DNA of 64,000 bases from Rossellomorea pakistanensis (GTDB taxonomy: Bacteria; Bacillota; Bacilli; Bacillales; Bacillaceae_B). Under the pieces are notes generated by a model. That model was not told where the DNA came from. It ran no database searches and was given only the letters and a program-made list of their open reading frames with translations. The stretch spans positions 1 through 64,000 of the forward strand of contig NZ_JAFBDZ010000006.1 of assembly GCF_016908495.1 (NCBI RefSeq). The letters are read 5' to 3'. Both the position numbers and the translations under genes were made by a program. The first letter of the stretch is position 1. Every line of letters begins with the position of its first letter. Positions 1-8,390 of the stretch are shown here, piece after piece.

Positions 1-485
1 ACGACCAAATATAGTAAATGGGCATAAGAAAGGTCGTTCATAAAGGAGATGAACGACCAAATATCGTAAGTGGGCAAGAGAAAGGTCGTTCATAAAGGGG
101 ATGAACGACCAAATATTGTCAGTGGGGAAGAGGAAGGTCGTTTATAATGGGAATGAACGACCAAATATCATCAGTGTGGAAGAGAAAGGTTGTTCATAAA
201 GGGAATGAACGACCAAATATCGTAAGTGTGGAAAAGAAAGGTCGTTCATAATGGGGATGAACGACCAAATATAGTAAATGGGCATAAGAAAGGTCGTTCA
301 TAAAGGGAATGAACGACCAAATATCGTAAGTGGGCAAGAGAAAGGTCGTTCATAAAGGGAATGAACGACCAAATATCGTAAATGGGCATAAGAAAGGTCG
401 TTCATAAAGGAGATGAACGACCAAATATTGTAAGTAGGGAAGAGGAAGGTCGTTTATAAAGGGGATGGATGACCAAATATCGGAA
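1..485. repeat. 52-bp tandem hairpin array 1
   Basis: Nine full units with an exact 52-bp period start at 1, 53, 105, 157, 209, 261, 313, 365 and 417, followed by a partial tenth unit from 469. The array may extend left of the window. Each unit carries the arms GGTCGTTC and GAACGACC around an 11-base loop (27 bp in total, e.g. 32-58), then a 25-base spacer. Unit variants recur at a five-unit offset: unit 1 resembles 6, and unit 2 resembles 7. No coding potential is apparent. The array lies about 200 bp upstream of the PaaX-like gene. Confidence 0.95.
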
Positions 486-682
486 AGCGAGTTCCTTCCG
501 CTTTAACCACCCCTTTCAAATAGCAACAAAGCTTCCGAAATCAGCCAAAAATTTAAATGCTTCATTTCAAATTCTCATGATCTTTATGATAGAATGTTTG
601 GTAAACGTAAATGGAACGTCATGTTATTGTTATTTTGAAAAAGCAAAAGTGTGATGGGTTTGAAAGAAAGAGGAGAGTTAGT

Positions 683-1558
683 ATGAATACAAGATCAATG
701 ATTTTTACGGTTTATGGTGACTATGTCCGGCATTATGGAAACAAAATTTGGATTGGGAGTTTAATTCGCTTGCTTAATGAATTTGGCCATAATGATCAGG
801 CGGTCCGAGCGGCTATTTCTCGAATGAATAAGCAGGGATGGGTACAGGCAGAGAAACAAGGGAATAAGAGTTTCTATTTTCTAACAGAACGTGGAGTAAG
901 GAGAATGGAGGAGGCTGCAAACCGTATCTTCAAGCTAAAACCAGAAGAATGGGATGGGAAATGGCGGATTCTTATGTATACGATTCCAGAGGAAATACGT
1001 AATATTCGTGATGAGCTTCGGAAGGAATTGGTTTGGAGTGGCTTTGGGACACTTTCAAACAGTTGCTGGATCTCGCCTAATAATCTCGATAAACAAGTGA
1101 GTGATTTAATCGATAAATATGATATTAAGCAATATGTTGACTTTTTTATCGCAAACTATGAAGGTCCTGGAGAAAACCAACGACTCATCGAAAAAAGCTG
1201 GGATTTAAACGAAATCAATGATCGTTACCAGGAATTCATCACCCATTATAGTCAAAAATACGTAATCGATAAAAATAAAATAGAAAAAGGAAAAATGTCT
1301 GATGCGGAATGCTTTGTAGAAAGAACGAAGCTCGTGCATGAATATCGAAAGTTTTTATTTGTCGATCCAGGTCTTCCAGAGGAGCTTCTTCCAGCTAAGT
1401 GGCTAGGGGGCCATGCTGCAACGCTATTTGCACAATATTACAAGGAACTGGCACATCCTGCATCACGGTTCTTTGAATCTGTTTTTAAAGAAGGAAATGA
1501 GCTGACAAATAAAGATCAAGCTTATAATATGTTCGATCATCCACTAATTCTTGATTAA
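683..1558 (+). CDS. paaX: PaaX-family transcriptional repressor
   Basis: This 291-aa protein looks like the PaaX family, the phenylacetyl-CoA-responsive repressor of phenylacetate degradation. The N-terminal 90 residues form a winged helix (VYGDYVRHYG, then ALR/ISRM-like recognition segment VRAAISRMNKQGWV, then SFYFLTERG). The remainder matches the PaaX C-terminal region, including LDKQVSDL and the FFxxxF-like end. I chose ATG 683 because AGGAGAG at 671-677 is well placed. A longer reading from 611 has no ribosome site. A flavin oxidoreductase follows 14 bases downstream, probably co-transcribed. The paa genes themselves are not in the window, but a phenylalanine-to-phenylacetyl-CoA operon begins 6 kb downstream. 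Family assignment is firm; the ligand is inferred from the family. Confidence 0.85.
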   Translation: MNTRSMIFTVYGDYVRHYGNKIWIGSLIRLLNEFGHNDQAVRAAISRMNKQGWVQAEKQGNKSFYFLTERGVRRMEEAANRIFKLKPEEWDGKWRILMYTIPEEIRNIRDELRKELVWSGFGTLSNSCWISPNNLDKQVSDLIDKYDIKQYVDFFIANYEGPGENQRLIEKSWDLNEINDRYQEFITHYSQKYVIDKNKIEKGKMSDAECFVERTKLVHEYRKFLFVDPGLPEELLPAKWLGGHAATLFAQYYKELAHPASRFFESVFKEGNELTNKDQAYNMFDHPLILD

Positions 1559-1572
1559 TAGGAGAGGGTTCA

Positions 1573-2517
1573 ATGAATCGATTAACAGATATCCTAAACA
1601 TCCAGTACCCGATTTTACAGGGAGGGATGGGCAATATAAGTAATGCCAAGCTAACAGCAGCCGTATCGGAAGCAGGGGGTTTGGGAACAATCGGAGCAGG
1701 AACAATGCTCCCAGACGAAGTAGAAGAGATCATTCTTGAAACTAAAACATTTACAGATTATCCCTTTGCTTTAAATATTCCACTCTCTGTTACCCTGTCT
1801 GTTGAACAAATGGTGGGACTGGTTCTAAAGCATCAACTATCGGCAGTATCTTTATCTGCCGGAAACCCTGCCCCATTTATTTCGGCCTTTAAAGAAAAAG
1901 GCATTGCGGTGATTTGTGTAGTGGCATCGGCTAAACAGGCAAAAAAAGCGGAAGCAGCAGGAGCTGATATTATCGTGGCGGAAGGGTATGAAGCCGCTGG
2001 AATTAACTCTTCTTTAGAAACAACGACACTTACGCTCATCCCTCAAGTGATTGATGCTGTGTCTATTCCAGTCGTCGCAGCTGGAGGTATAGGGGATGGA
2101 AGAGGGTTAGCTTCTATCCTGGCTCTGGGTGGCAGTGGGGTGCAAATGGGAACGCGTTTAATTGCCACAAAAGAGGCACCCTTCCATGAAAATTACAAAA
2201 ACACATTGCTTGAAGCAGATGACAAAGGAACAGTCATCTTAGGTAGAAGCTTTGGAAAAGTTCGCCGTGTGATGAAAACGCCGTATGCCGATTATCTTCT
2301 TAGAATTGAAAATGAAGTGCCGTTAGAGCACTATGCTGAACAAACCTCAGAAGATTATCACCGAATTGGTGCTTTAAAAGGCGAACTCGATAAAGGGTTT
2401 ATCAACGGAGGGCAGATTAGTAGTCTTGTGTCAGATATTCCAACGGTAGCTGAATTATTTACTAGAATGGTAGAGGAAGCTAAAGGAAAGTTGAGGGAGG
2501 CTCAAAGATTATTGTAG
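1573..2517 (+). CDS. nitronate monooxygenase / FabK-like flavin oxidoreductase
   Basis: This 314-aa TIM-barrel flavoprotein belongs to the NMO/2-nitropropane dioxygenase and enoyl-ACP reductase II superfamily. It starts with IQYPILQGGMG and ISNAKLTAAVSEAGGLGTIGAG, the FMN-binding opening of the family. Later it has AEGYEAAG, VVAAGGIGDGRG and GVQMGTRLIATKEA, where the phosphate of FMN binds. It follows the PaaX-like gene by 14 bases with GGAGAGGG as ribosome site, so the two probably form one transcript. The true substrate is unknown. Members annotated as nitronate monooxygenase and as FabK are hard to separate by eye. The 3' end runs into the second repeat array. Confidence 0.85.
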   Translation: MNRLTDILNIQYPILQGGMGNISNAKLTAAVSEAGGLGTIGAGTMLPDEVEEIILETKTFTDYPFALNIPLSVTLSVEQMVGLVLKHQLSAVSLSAGNPAPFISAFKEKGIAVICVVASAKQAKKAEAAGADIIVAEGYEAAGINSSLETTTLTLIPQVIDAVSIPVVAAGGIGDGRGLASILALGGSGVQMGTRLIATKEAPFHENYKNTLLEADDKGTVILGRSFGKVRRVMKTPYADYLLRIENEVPLEHYAEQTSEDYHRIGALKGELDKGFINGGQISSLVSDIPTVAELFTRMVEEAKGKLREAQRLL

Positions 2518-2532
2518 GGGCTTATGATTTGG

Positions 2533-2828
2533 GCCCTGCAAATTAGTGAAAGCAAGAATGGGTACCTCAAAGGAGTCCAATGAGGCCCTGAAAGAGTGGA
2601 AAAGTGAAAATGAAGGCCACCAAGGAGTCCAATGAGGCCCTGAAAAAGCGGAAAAGTGAAAATGAAGGCCACCAAGGAGTCCAATGAGGCCCTGAAAAAG
2701 TGGAAAAGTGAAAAAGAGGGCCTCAAAGGAGTCCAATGTGGCCCTGAAAAAGTGGAAAAGTGAAAAAGAGGGCCTCAAAGGAATCCAATGAGGCTCTGAA
2801 AAAGCGGGAAAGTAAAATAGAGGGCCAC
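2533..2828. repeat. 52-bp tandem hairpin array 2
   Basis: Units begin with GCCCTG or a variant at 2533, 2585, 2637, 2689, 2741 and 2793, an exact 52-bp period over about 5.7 copies; the first copy is degenerate. In the best units the arms GGGCCTC and GAGGCCC (or GTGGCCC) enclose a 13-base loop for 27 bp in total (2718-2744, 2770-2796), followed by a 25-base purine-rich spacer. The sequence is unrelated to the array at the left edge, but unit length and hairpin/spacer proportions are the same. It directly follows the flavin oxidoreductase gene. Confidence 0.95.
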
Positions 2829-3322
2829 AATAGGGAAAGGAGCTTTTTTATATCTTCTTATTTAAAACAGAAATATTCAAAAATGCAAAAAGCCCCATTA
2901 TAAAAACAATGATTCATTCTAAATAGCCCCTTCTTTGAGAACGGATCCCAGCACTCCTAATCAACAGCAACCGTTCCTTCAAACCCCTCCCTATGGTAGA
3001 AATTGACACCCCAACATAAAAAAGAGCCCCAACTGCAGAAAGATCTTATCATAAATTCAATCATAAACTTCCTCTTCAAAAAACCTCTCTGTAATCAGGT
3101 TCTTCAGCACAAACCGTCTAAAGCACTTGTTCGCCCCTACCAGGAAAATCAAAACACAAGCTCCATCAAAAGAATCTACTCTTTCATGGAGGGACAGTCA
3201 CTACGAACCTAAAAGAAAAAGCACTCGCAAGAGTTCAAAACACAAAAAGAAAAGCAGAAACTCTAGAAAAAATCAAATGAAAAGTATATACTTATACCAA
3301 ATTTCAAATTTTCGGAATATTA
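2829..3322. other. intergenic region without recognisable gene
   Basis: About 490 bp of AT-rich sequence. Short open frames on the plus strand (from 3003 and 3127) are lysine-rich, have no ribosome binding sites and resemble no family I know. I see no tRNA, riboswitch or complete mobile element here. Confidence 0.6.
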
Positions 3323-3350
3323 TTGACTTTCATATAACCTGAGTGATAAT
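3323..3350 (+). promoter_or_regulatory. putative sigma-A promoter of the ABC importer
   Basis: TTGACT at 3323-3328, a 16-bp spacer and GATAAT at 3345-3350 give a reasonable sigma-A promoter about 130 bases upstream of the lipoprotein gene. The resulting leader contains the palindrome at 3421-3442. Confidence 0.5.
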
Positions 3351-3420
3351 ATAACGTTGTATTCACGATATGTGTATTGATTATCATATAATTCTTGTCT
3401 TTATTGTGAATCTTTGGGAG

Positions 3421-3442
3421 TTATTAGTCATTTGACTAATAA
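3421..3442. promoter_or_regulatory. perfect palindrome, candidate operator
   Basis: TTATTAGTCA and TGACTAATAA are exact inverted repeats separated by two bases. The site lies 35 bases before the GTG start of the transporter lipoprotein. It could be an operator for a dimeric regulator or a second promoter region. The regulator is unknown. Confidence 0.55.
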
Positions 3443-3476
3443 AAATATAAAAAAGGAATAAAAGGGGGATTTATTT

Positions 3477-4478
3477 GTGAGAAAAAGTTTGCTGCTAGTG
3501 GTTGCTTCCATGTTGGCATTAATGCTTGCTCTAGCAGGCTGTGGAAGTGAACAGGGTTCGAACTCAACAGAAAAGGAAGACAAGAAATACGTCATTGGTG
3601 CAACCCAGATCCTAGAACATCCATCTTTAGATGCTGCATTTAAAGGTTTTAAGAAGGCATTAGAGGATGAAGGGTTTAAAGAGGGAGAAAATGTTGAGTA
3701 TGACTTTCAAAACGCTCAAAATGACCAAAGTAATGCCCAAACGATTGCAAATAACTTTGTTGGTGATAAAGTAGACTTGATTTTTGCTAATTCAACTCCA
3801 AGTGCATTAAGTGCGTTAAATGCGACGAAAGAAATCCCTATTGTATTTACCTCTGTTACAGATCCAGTAGGTGCTGGATTAGTTAAAGCTTTAGATGAGC
3901 CTGGGGAAAATATCACAGGAACATCTGATACACATCCGGAGGCAATTTCAAATACGGTTAATTTTATGATTGATGAGGTAGGAATTAAGAAGATTGGAAT
4001 TGTTTACAATTCTGGTGAGCAGAATTCTGTAGTTCAAGTCAAAGAAGTCGAAAAGATTGCTAAGGATAAAGGGGCAGAAGTAGTAACAGCCTCAGTTGCA
4101 ACCTCTGCTGAAGTAAAGCAAGCAGCTGAATCATTAGTTGGGCGTGTAGATGCAATCTATATGCCAACGGATAATACCGTTGTATCAGCAATTGAAGCCC
4201 TTATTGGAATTGCAAATGAAAAGGATATCCCATTATTCGCAGGGGATCTTGATTCGATGGAACGTGGAGCTGTAGCCGCAAGTGGCTTTAATTATGAGGA
4301 TCTTGGCTACCAAACAGGATTAATGGCTGCTCAAATTTTAAAGGGTGAGAAGAAGCCTTCTGAACTAGATATTGAATATCCTAAAGACTTTACATTGGTA
4401 ATTAATAAAGAAGCTGCAGAAAAGCAAGGGATAGAAGTTAAAGAAGAGTGGAGCGAAATTGGGAAGTTTCTTGAATAA
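3477..4478 (+). CDS. ABC transporter substrate-binding lipoprotein
   Basis: This 333-aa exported protein is of the ABC_sub_bind (TrpX/YtfQ-unrelated, DUF534-like) type, a class linked to aromatic amino acid uptake. A hydrophobic signal segment ends in the lipobox LAGC, predicting Cys22 lipidation and anchoring to the outer face of the membrane. The mature part shows the two-lobed periplasmic-binding pattern: IGATQILEHPSLDAAFKGF near the start, and FANSTPSALSAL with IPIVFTSVTDPVGAGLV in the middle. The start is GTG with a GGGGGA ribosome site. Permease and ATPase genes follow directly. Neighbouring phenylalanine and tyrosine catabolic genes make an aromatic compound a plausible substrate, but that is inference. 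Confidence 0.85.
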   Translation: MRKSLLLVVASMLALMLALAGCGSEQGSNSTEKEDKKYVIGATQILEHPSLDAAFKGFKKALEDEGFKEGENVEYDFQNAQNDQSNAQTIANNFVGDKVDLIFANSTPSALSALNATKEIPIVFTSVTDPVGAGLVKALDEPGENITGTSDTHPEAISNTVNFMIDEVGIKKIGIVYNSGEQNSVVQVKEVEKIAKDKGAEVVTASVATSAEVKQAAESLVGRVDAIYMPTDNTVVSAIEALIGIANEKDIPLFAGDLDSMERGAVAASGFNYEDLGYQTGLMAAQILKGEKKPSELDIEYPKDFTLVINKEAAEKQGIEVKEEWSEIGKFLE

Positions 4479-4494
4479 GAAAGGATGATTCTTA

Positions 4495-5526
4495 GTGTTC
4501 ACTGCAATTTTTGGTTCCTTTGAATCGGGAATCATCTATGCCATTATGGCTTTGGGTGTCTATTTAACTTTTAGAATACTAGATTTTCCGGATCTAACGG
4601 TAGATGGAAGTTTTGTTACGGGGGCTGCCGTCGCAGCCACCATGATTGTTGGAGGGACAAACCCTTTTGTTGCCACACTGGTGGCTATCGCAGCAGGTTT
4701 TGTGGCTGGTTGTTTAACAGGTGTTTTACACACGTTTGGAAAGATTAATGCACTTTTATCAGGTATTTTGATGATGATCGCTCTTTATTCCATTAATCTA
4801 CGGATTATGGGAAGGTCCAATGTCCCGCTTCTCAATACAGATACATCCTTTACATCTGTAGAAAATGTTTGGGCAAGTCTTGGCTTCGATTCTTTTTTCA
4901 ACGGAATTCTTTCAGCTGTTGGATTGGGAGACTCTCTTCCTAGTACATGGGGAGTTCTGATTTTTATGATCTTTGTTACGTTTGCGATAAAATTTTTAAC
5001 AGATCGTTTTCTTGCTACTGAAATTGGTCTAGCATTAAGAGCTACTGGTGATAATCAAAGAATGATTCGAAGCTTTTCGGCGAATACGAATCTATTAATC
5101 ATTCTTGGACTAGGAATCTCTAACGCTATGGTTGCATTATCTGGAGCACTTATTGCCCAGTATGGCGGTTTTGCAGATGTTGGTATGGGGATAGGGATGA
5201 TCATTATCGGTCTTGCTTCAGTAATAATCGGGGAAGCCCTATTTGGAACGAAAACGATTGTTCGAACCACTTTAGCGGTTATTGGAGGGGCGATTATCTA
5301 CCGTATTGTAGTCAGCCTCGCATTAAGGGTAGAGTTTCTCGAGACGGGGGATATGAAGCTTATTACGGCAACGATTGTGATATTAGCTCTCATTACACCT
5401 AAGGTTCTAGACCACTATCGAGAGAAGAAACGGAAAGCAGTCAAAAATGCAGAAAGATTACAAAAGGTTGCCGTACCAAGTGAAGGAAAGGGTGATAATG
5501 GTGCTACACTTAAATCAGATTCATAA
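4495..5526 (+). CDS. ABC transporter permease
   Basis: This 343-aa polytopic membrane protein is of the branched-chain-amino-acid-type permease family (BPD_transp_2). Hydrophobic segments run almost throughout to residue about 310, followed by a charged cytoplasmic tail. The conserved region TEIGLALRATGDN, just after the middle, is the EAA-like loop that contacts the ATPase. The GTG start at 4495 follows AAAGGATG by a short gap and lies 16 bases behind the lipoprotein gene. It overlaps the ATPase start by 29 bases, so the three subunits are translationally linked. Confidence 0.85.
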   Translation: MFTAIFGSFESGIIYAIMALGVYLTFRILDFPDLTVDGSFVTGAAVAATMIVGGTNPFVATLVAIAAGFVAGCLTGVLHTFGKINALLSGILMMIALYSINLRIMGRSNVPLLNTDTSFTSVENVWASLGFDSFFNGILSAVGLGDSLPSTWGVLIFMIFVTFAIKFLTDRFLATEIGLALRATGDNQRMIRSFSANTNLLIILGLGISNAMVALSGALIAQYGGFADVGMGIGMIIIGLASVIIGEALFGTKTIVRTTLAVIGGAIIYRIVVSLALRVEFLETGDMKLITATIVILALITPKVLDHYREKKRKAVKNAERLQKVAVPSEGKGDNGATLKSDS

Positions 5527-6295
5527 AGTCTTTAACGAGGGTACACCAGATGAAAAAATTGCCCTTGATAATATTAATCTGAAATTAAACCCTGGGGACT
5601 TTGTTACGGTCATTGGAAGTAATGGTGCAGGGAAATCGACCTTAATGAATATTATTTCTGGTGTAATCCTTCCTGATACCGGTTCTGTCAATATTAATGA
5701 TAAAGAAGTTAGTAGAGTGTCTGAGTATAAACGTTCCCGATTAATTGGGAGAGTTTTTCAGGACCCAATGGCAGGAACGGCACCATCTATGACGATTGAA
5801 GAAAACCTAGCAATGGCTTATTCAAGAAATAAGACACGTACATTAAAGCGAGGGGTTTCAAAGAAAAGAAAAGAGCATTTTAAAGACGTCTTGGAAACTC
5901 TTCATCTTGGTTTGGAGAATCGCCTGAATGCGAAGGTAGGGTTATTATCTGGGGGAGAACGCCAAGCGCTTTCCTTATTGATGGCAACCTTTACAGAGCC
6001 AGCGATTCTACTATTGGATGAGCATACCGCTGCTTTAGATCCATCAAGAGCAGAATTAATCACTAATTTGACCAGGGAAATTGTCGATCAGTATCATTTA
6101 ACAACATTGATGGTAACCCACAATATGCAGCAAGCGATTGATCTTGGCAACAAGCTGATTATGATGGATAAAGGACAGATCATTTTAGAAGTAAATGAAG
6201 AAGAAAAGAAAAACTTAACAGTACCTGGATTACTGAATGAGTTTCAAAGAATTAGAGGATCACAAATGTCGAGTGACCGAGCATTATTATCCTAA
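5498..6295 (+). CDS. ABC transporter ATP-binding protein
   Basis: This 265-aa nucleotide-binding subunit energises the importer encoded by the two preceding genes. It has Walker A GSNGAGKST, the Q-loop region FQDPMAG, signature LSGGERQ, Walker B ILLLDEHTAALD and the switch histidine in VTHNMQQA. The DEHTAALD form is typical of the partners of this permease family. The start at ATG 5498 is supported by GGAAAGG at 5484-5490. A longer reading from 5447 lies wholly inside the permease gene without a ribosome site. A rho-independent terminator follows at 6301. Confidence 0.9.
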   Translation: MVLHLNQIHKVFNEGTPDEKIALDNINLKLNPGDFVTVIGSNGAGKSTLMNIISGVILPDTGSVNINDKEVSRVSEYKRSRLIGRVFQDPMAGTAPSMTIEENLAMAYSRNKTRTLKRGVSKKRKEHFKDVLETLHLGLENRLNAKVGLLSGGERQALSLLMATFTEPAILLLDEHTAALDPSRAELITNLTREIVDQYHLTTLMVTHNMQQAIDLGNKLIMMDKGQIILEVNEEEKKNLTVPGLLNEFQRIRGSQMSSDRALLS

Positions 6296-6300
6296 TAAAG

Positions 6301-6331
6301 CAATGGGCCAAATACGGCTCATTGTTTTTTT
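6301..6331 (+). terminator. intrinsic terminator of the ABC importer operon
   Basis: CAATGGGCC and GGCTCATTG pair with one G-U wobble around a 6-base loop and are followed by seven T residues. It begins a few bases after the ATPase stop codon. Confidence 0.85.
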
Positions 6332-6480
6332 ATGGAATAGGTGTCTCTTGAAATCATTTAATCTTTCTTCAAACAAAAGTGCTTCCACTTCTCCAGATGG
6401 GCTTGGTCTTCGAAATATAGACCGAGTTTTTCATAAGGTAAGAAAGTATAAAAAATTTGGAGTGTTTACAGATGAAAAAG

Positions 6481-6670
6481 TTTGTCATTGTCCAGCCCCT
6501 AGGCTTTCGAGTCATAAGCCAAGCCCACCTAGAAAGGGAAAAATCACCCTTTTTAGGTGACTCGACTTATGCTTGTCAGAGGTCCACAGGATGTGGGTCA
6601 GAAAGGCGTTGCCACAGAAGGTGGCGAACTTAGCCTTTCATCCTCTTTTCAAGGCCCTTGCGCATTTCTT
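6481..6670. repeat. structured intergenic element, possible dispersed repeat or RNA
   Basis: A GC-richer block with several strong hairpins lies in an AT-rich gap. CACCTAGAAAGGG (6526-6538) pairs with CCCTTTTTAGGTG (6547-6559). GAAAGGC (6601) pairs with GCCTTTC (6633), enclosing GCCAC/GGTGGC. CATAAG and CTTATG flank the first stem. No reading frame fits it. It resembles intergenic elements I associate with Bacillaceae genomes, but I cannot name a family. Confidence 0.5.
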
Positions 6671-6694
6671 AGTTTTTTAAATTTTTTTAATTAA

Positions 6695-6724
6695 TTGACT
6701 ATTAGTAATACAAAATGTTATTAT
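6695..6724 (+). promoter_or_regulatory. sigma-A promoter of the phenylalanine catabolic operon
   Basis: TTGACT at 6695-6700, an 18-bp spacer and TATTAT at 6719-6724 lie about 55 bases upstream of the thioesterase gene. No terminator is evident from there through the E3 gene ending at 13064, so six genes may share it. Confidence 0.6.
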
Positions 6725-6780
6725 ATCGTTGAATAAACGTTATATAGATAATGTATTATTTACTTTAAAGGGGTGAAGAG

Positions 6781-7176
6781 ATGAAGTCTGGAATGGAAGT
6801 AGGACGACAAGCGTCGATTATGTTCACCGTGACCCCAGATATGTTCGCTCAATTTGAAGGTGAGGTCGTTCATCCTGTCTACTCAACTGTTTCAATGGTC
6901 TATCATATGGAATGGGCTTCAAGAAAAATCATTCTTCCATATCTAGAGGATGAAGAAGAAGGAATGGGTGGTGCTGTTACGGTTCAACATCTGGCACCAA
7001 GTAGTGAAGGGTCTTCGGTTACTGTGACAGCGACGGTGACAAAAATAATAAAAAATGTCGTGATAACGGCAGTAGAGGCAAGGAACCAAAAAGAAATCAT
7101 TGGCAAGGGAGAAGTAAAGCAAGTGGTGCTCCCTAAATCCAAAATTAGCGGTTTGATTGATCATTCCTTCTTTTAA
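6781..7176 (+). CDS. FlK-like hotdog acyl-CoA thioesterase
   Basis: This 131-aa single-domain hotdog protein resembles fluoroacetyl-CoA thioesterase FlK. It shares the MKxGMxVG opening, the MEWA helix and PYLE. Thr36, Glu44 and His70 fall at spacings of 8 and 26 residues, the same as the Thr42/Glu50/His76 triad of FlK, so catalysis is likely retained. A GGGGTGAAG ribosome site precedes ATG 6781. It heads an operon with phenylalanine dehydrogenase and a 2-oxo-acid dehydrogenase. The likely role is hydrolysis of an acyl- or arylacetyl-CoA made by that complex, perhaps to release CoA or to detoxify a dead-end ester. The substrate is inferred from context. Confidence 0.8.
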   Translation: MKSGMEVGRQASIMFTVTPDMFAQFEGEVVHPVYSTVSMVYHMEWASRKIILPYLEDEEEGMGGAVTVQHLAPSSEGSSVTVTATVTKIIKNVVITAVEARNQKEIIGKGEVKQVVLPKSKISGLIDHSFF

Positions 7177-7241
7177 TCTACTTTTATTTTTGATGTGGTA
7201 TGTAAGCGATTTCAAAAACTGTTGCAATGAGGTGAAAGTAG

Positions 7242-8348
7242 ATGGATATGTTTGAAAAAATAAAAAATCATGAGCAAGTTGTTTTCTGTAATGATGAAGA
7301 TACAGGCTTAAAGGCCATTATTGCTATACATAATACAACTCTTGGCCCGGCATTAGGCGGCTGCAGAATGCGCCCGTATCGTTCTGTTGATGAAGCCTTA
7401 GAAGATGTTTTACGTCTTTCAAAAGGAATGACTTATAAATGTGCTGCTGCAGATGTTGATTTTGGCGGTGGAAAAGCGGTTATTATTGGAGATCCAGTGA
7501 AAGACAAGAATCCTGAACTTTTCCGTGCTTTTGGTCAGTTTGTAGAGTCGCTTAATGGTCGTTTTTATACGGGAACAGATATGGGGACAACACCAGAGGA
7601 TTTCGTCTATGCCCTTAGAGAAACGAATTGCATTGTCGGAGTGGATGAAGTATATGGCGGGAGTGGAGATTCTTCCATTCCAACGGCCTTAGGGGTTCTA
7701 TATGGATTAGAAGCAACGAATCACCGCTTGTGGGGATCAAAAGACCTTTATGGTAAACGTTATGCCATCCAAGGATTGGGGAAAGTCGGCATTAAGGTTG
7801 CTGAACGTTTGTTAGAAGAAGGAGCAGACCTTTATGTTACAGATATTAATCAGCCAGCAATCGATCATCTAGTTTCAAAAGCTAGAGGTATGGGTGCAGC
7901 CCTTAAAGTCGTATCAGGAGAAGAAATCTATTCTGCAGATGCAGATGTCTTTGTTCCTTGTGCCATTGGAGGGGTTATTAATGATAACACGATTGAGCAG
8001 CTAAAAGTGAAAGCAGTAGTAGGTTCTGCCAACAACCAGTTACTAAATCTCGATCACGGAAAGAAATTGCATGAAAAAGGGATTCTATACGCCCCTGATT
8101 ATCTCGTTAATGCGGGAGGGCTTATTCAAGTGGCAGATGAGCTTTACGAGCCTAATAGGGAACGAGTTTTACAGAAAACGAGAGCCATTTATGATTCTCT
8201 TCAAATGATTTATACCCAAGCAGAGAATCAAGGAATCACCACGGTTGAAGCGGCGGATCGATTCTGTGAAGATCGTATTCATTCACGTTCCCGTCGGAAT
8301 AGTTTCTTTTCTCATATGAAACGCCCGAAGTGGTCTGTTAGAACGTAA
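7242..8348 (+). CDS. pdh: phenylalanine dehydrogenase
   Basis: This 368-aa NAD-dependent amino acid dehydrogenase oxidatively deaminates L-phenylalanine to phenylpyruvate. The Glu/Leu/Phe/Val fold is clear: GGCRMRPY and [19 protein letters not shown] contain the substrate and catalytic lysines, and GLGKVG is the NAD motif. Several stretches match my memory of Bacillus phenylalanine dehydrogenases rather than leucine dehydrogenase, in particular [28 protein letters not shown] and the C-terminal [14 protein letters not shown]. The ribosome site is GAGGTGAAAG. It sits between an acyl-CoA thioesterase and E1-E2-E3 genes, which fits phenylalanine breakdown to phenylacetyl-CoA. Leucine dehydrogenase is the less likely alternative. 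Confidence 0.88.
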   Translation: MDMFEKIKNHEQVVFCNDEDTGLKAIIAIHNTTLGPALGGCRMRPYRSVDEALEDVLRLSKGMTYKCAAADVDFGGGKAVIIGDPVKDKNPELFRAFGQFVESLNGRFYTGTDMGTTPEDFVYALRETNCIVGVDEVYGGSGDSSIPTALGVLYGLEATNHRLWGSKDLYGKRYAIQGLGKVGIKVAERLLEEGADLYVTDINQPAIDHLVSKARGMGAALKVVSGEEIYSADADVFVPCAIGGVINDNTIEQLKVKAVVGSANNQLLNLDHGKKLHEKGILYAPDYLVNAGGLIQVADELYEPNRERVLQKTRAIYDSLQMIYTQAENQGITTVEAADRFCEDRIHSRSRRNSFFSHMKRPKWSVRT

Positions 8349-8390
8349 ATGGCAATAACAGCTTTACACTTTAAAAAAAGAGGTGAAGAA

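Noticed and set aside
1..485. CRISPR array
   Set aside because: The period is 52 bp, but spacer positions are near-identical between units, there is no unique spacer set, and no cas genes are present. PaaX has a Cas2-like fold in part, which is not evidence for CRISPR.
2502..2778. Minus-strand open frames across array 2
   Set aside because: They are translations of the 52-bp repeats, with no start site or family resemblance.
3003..3342. Two plus-strand small frames upstream of the importer
   Set aside because: Lysine-rich, no ribosome sites, and overlapping each other in different frames. I see no reason to call them genes.
6237..6560. 107-codon frame after the ABC ATPase
   Set aside because: It starts inside the ATPase gene and passes through a terminator and the structured block.
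7242..8348. Leucine dehydrogenase of a bkd operon
   Set aside because: The signature stretches and C-terminus match phenylalanine dehydrogenase better, and the butyrate kinase/phosphotransbutyrylase genes of bkd operons are missing.
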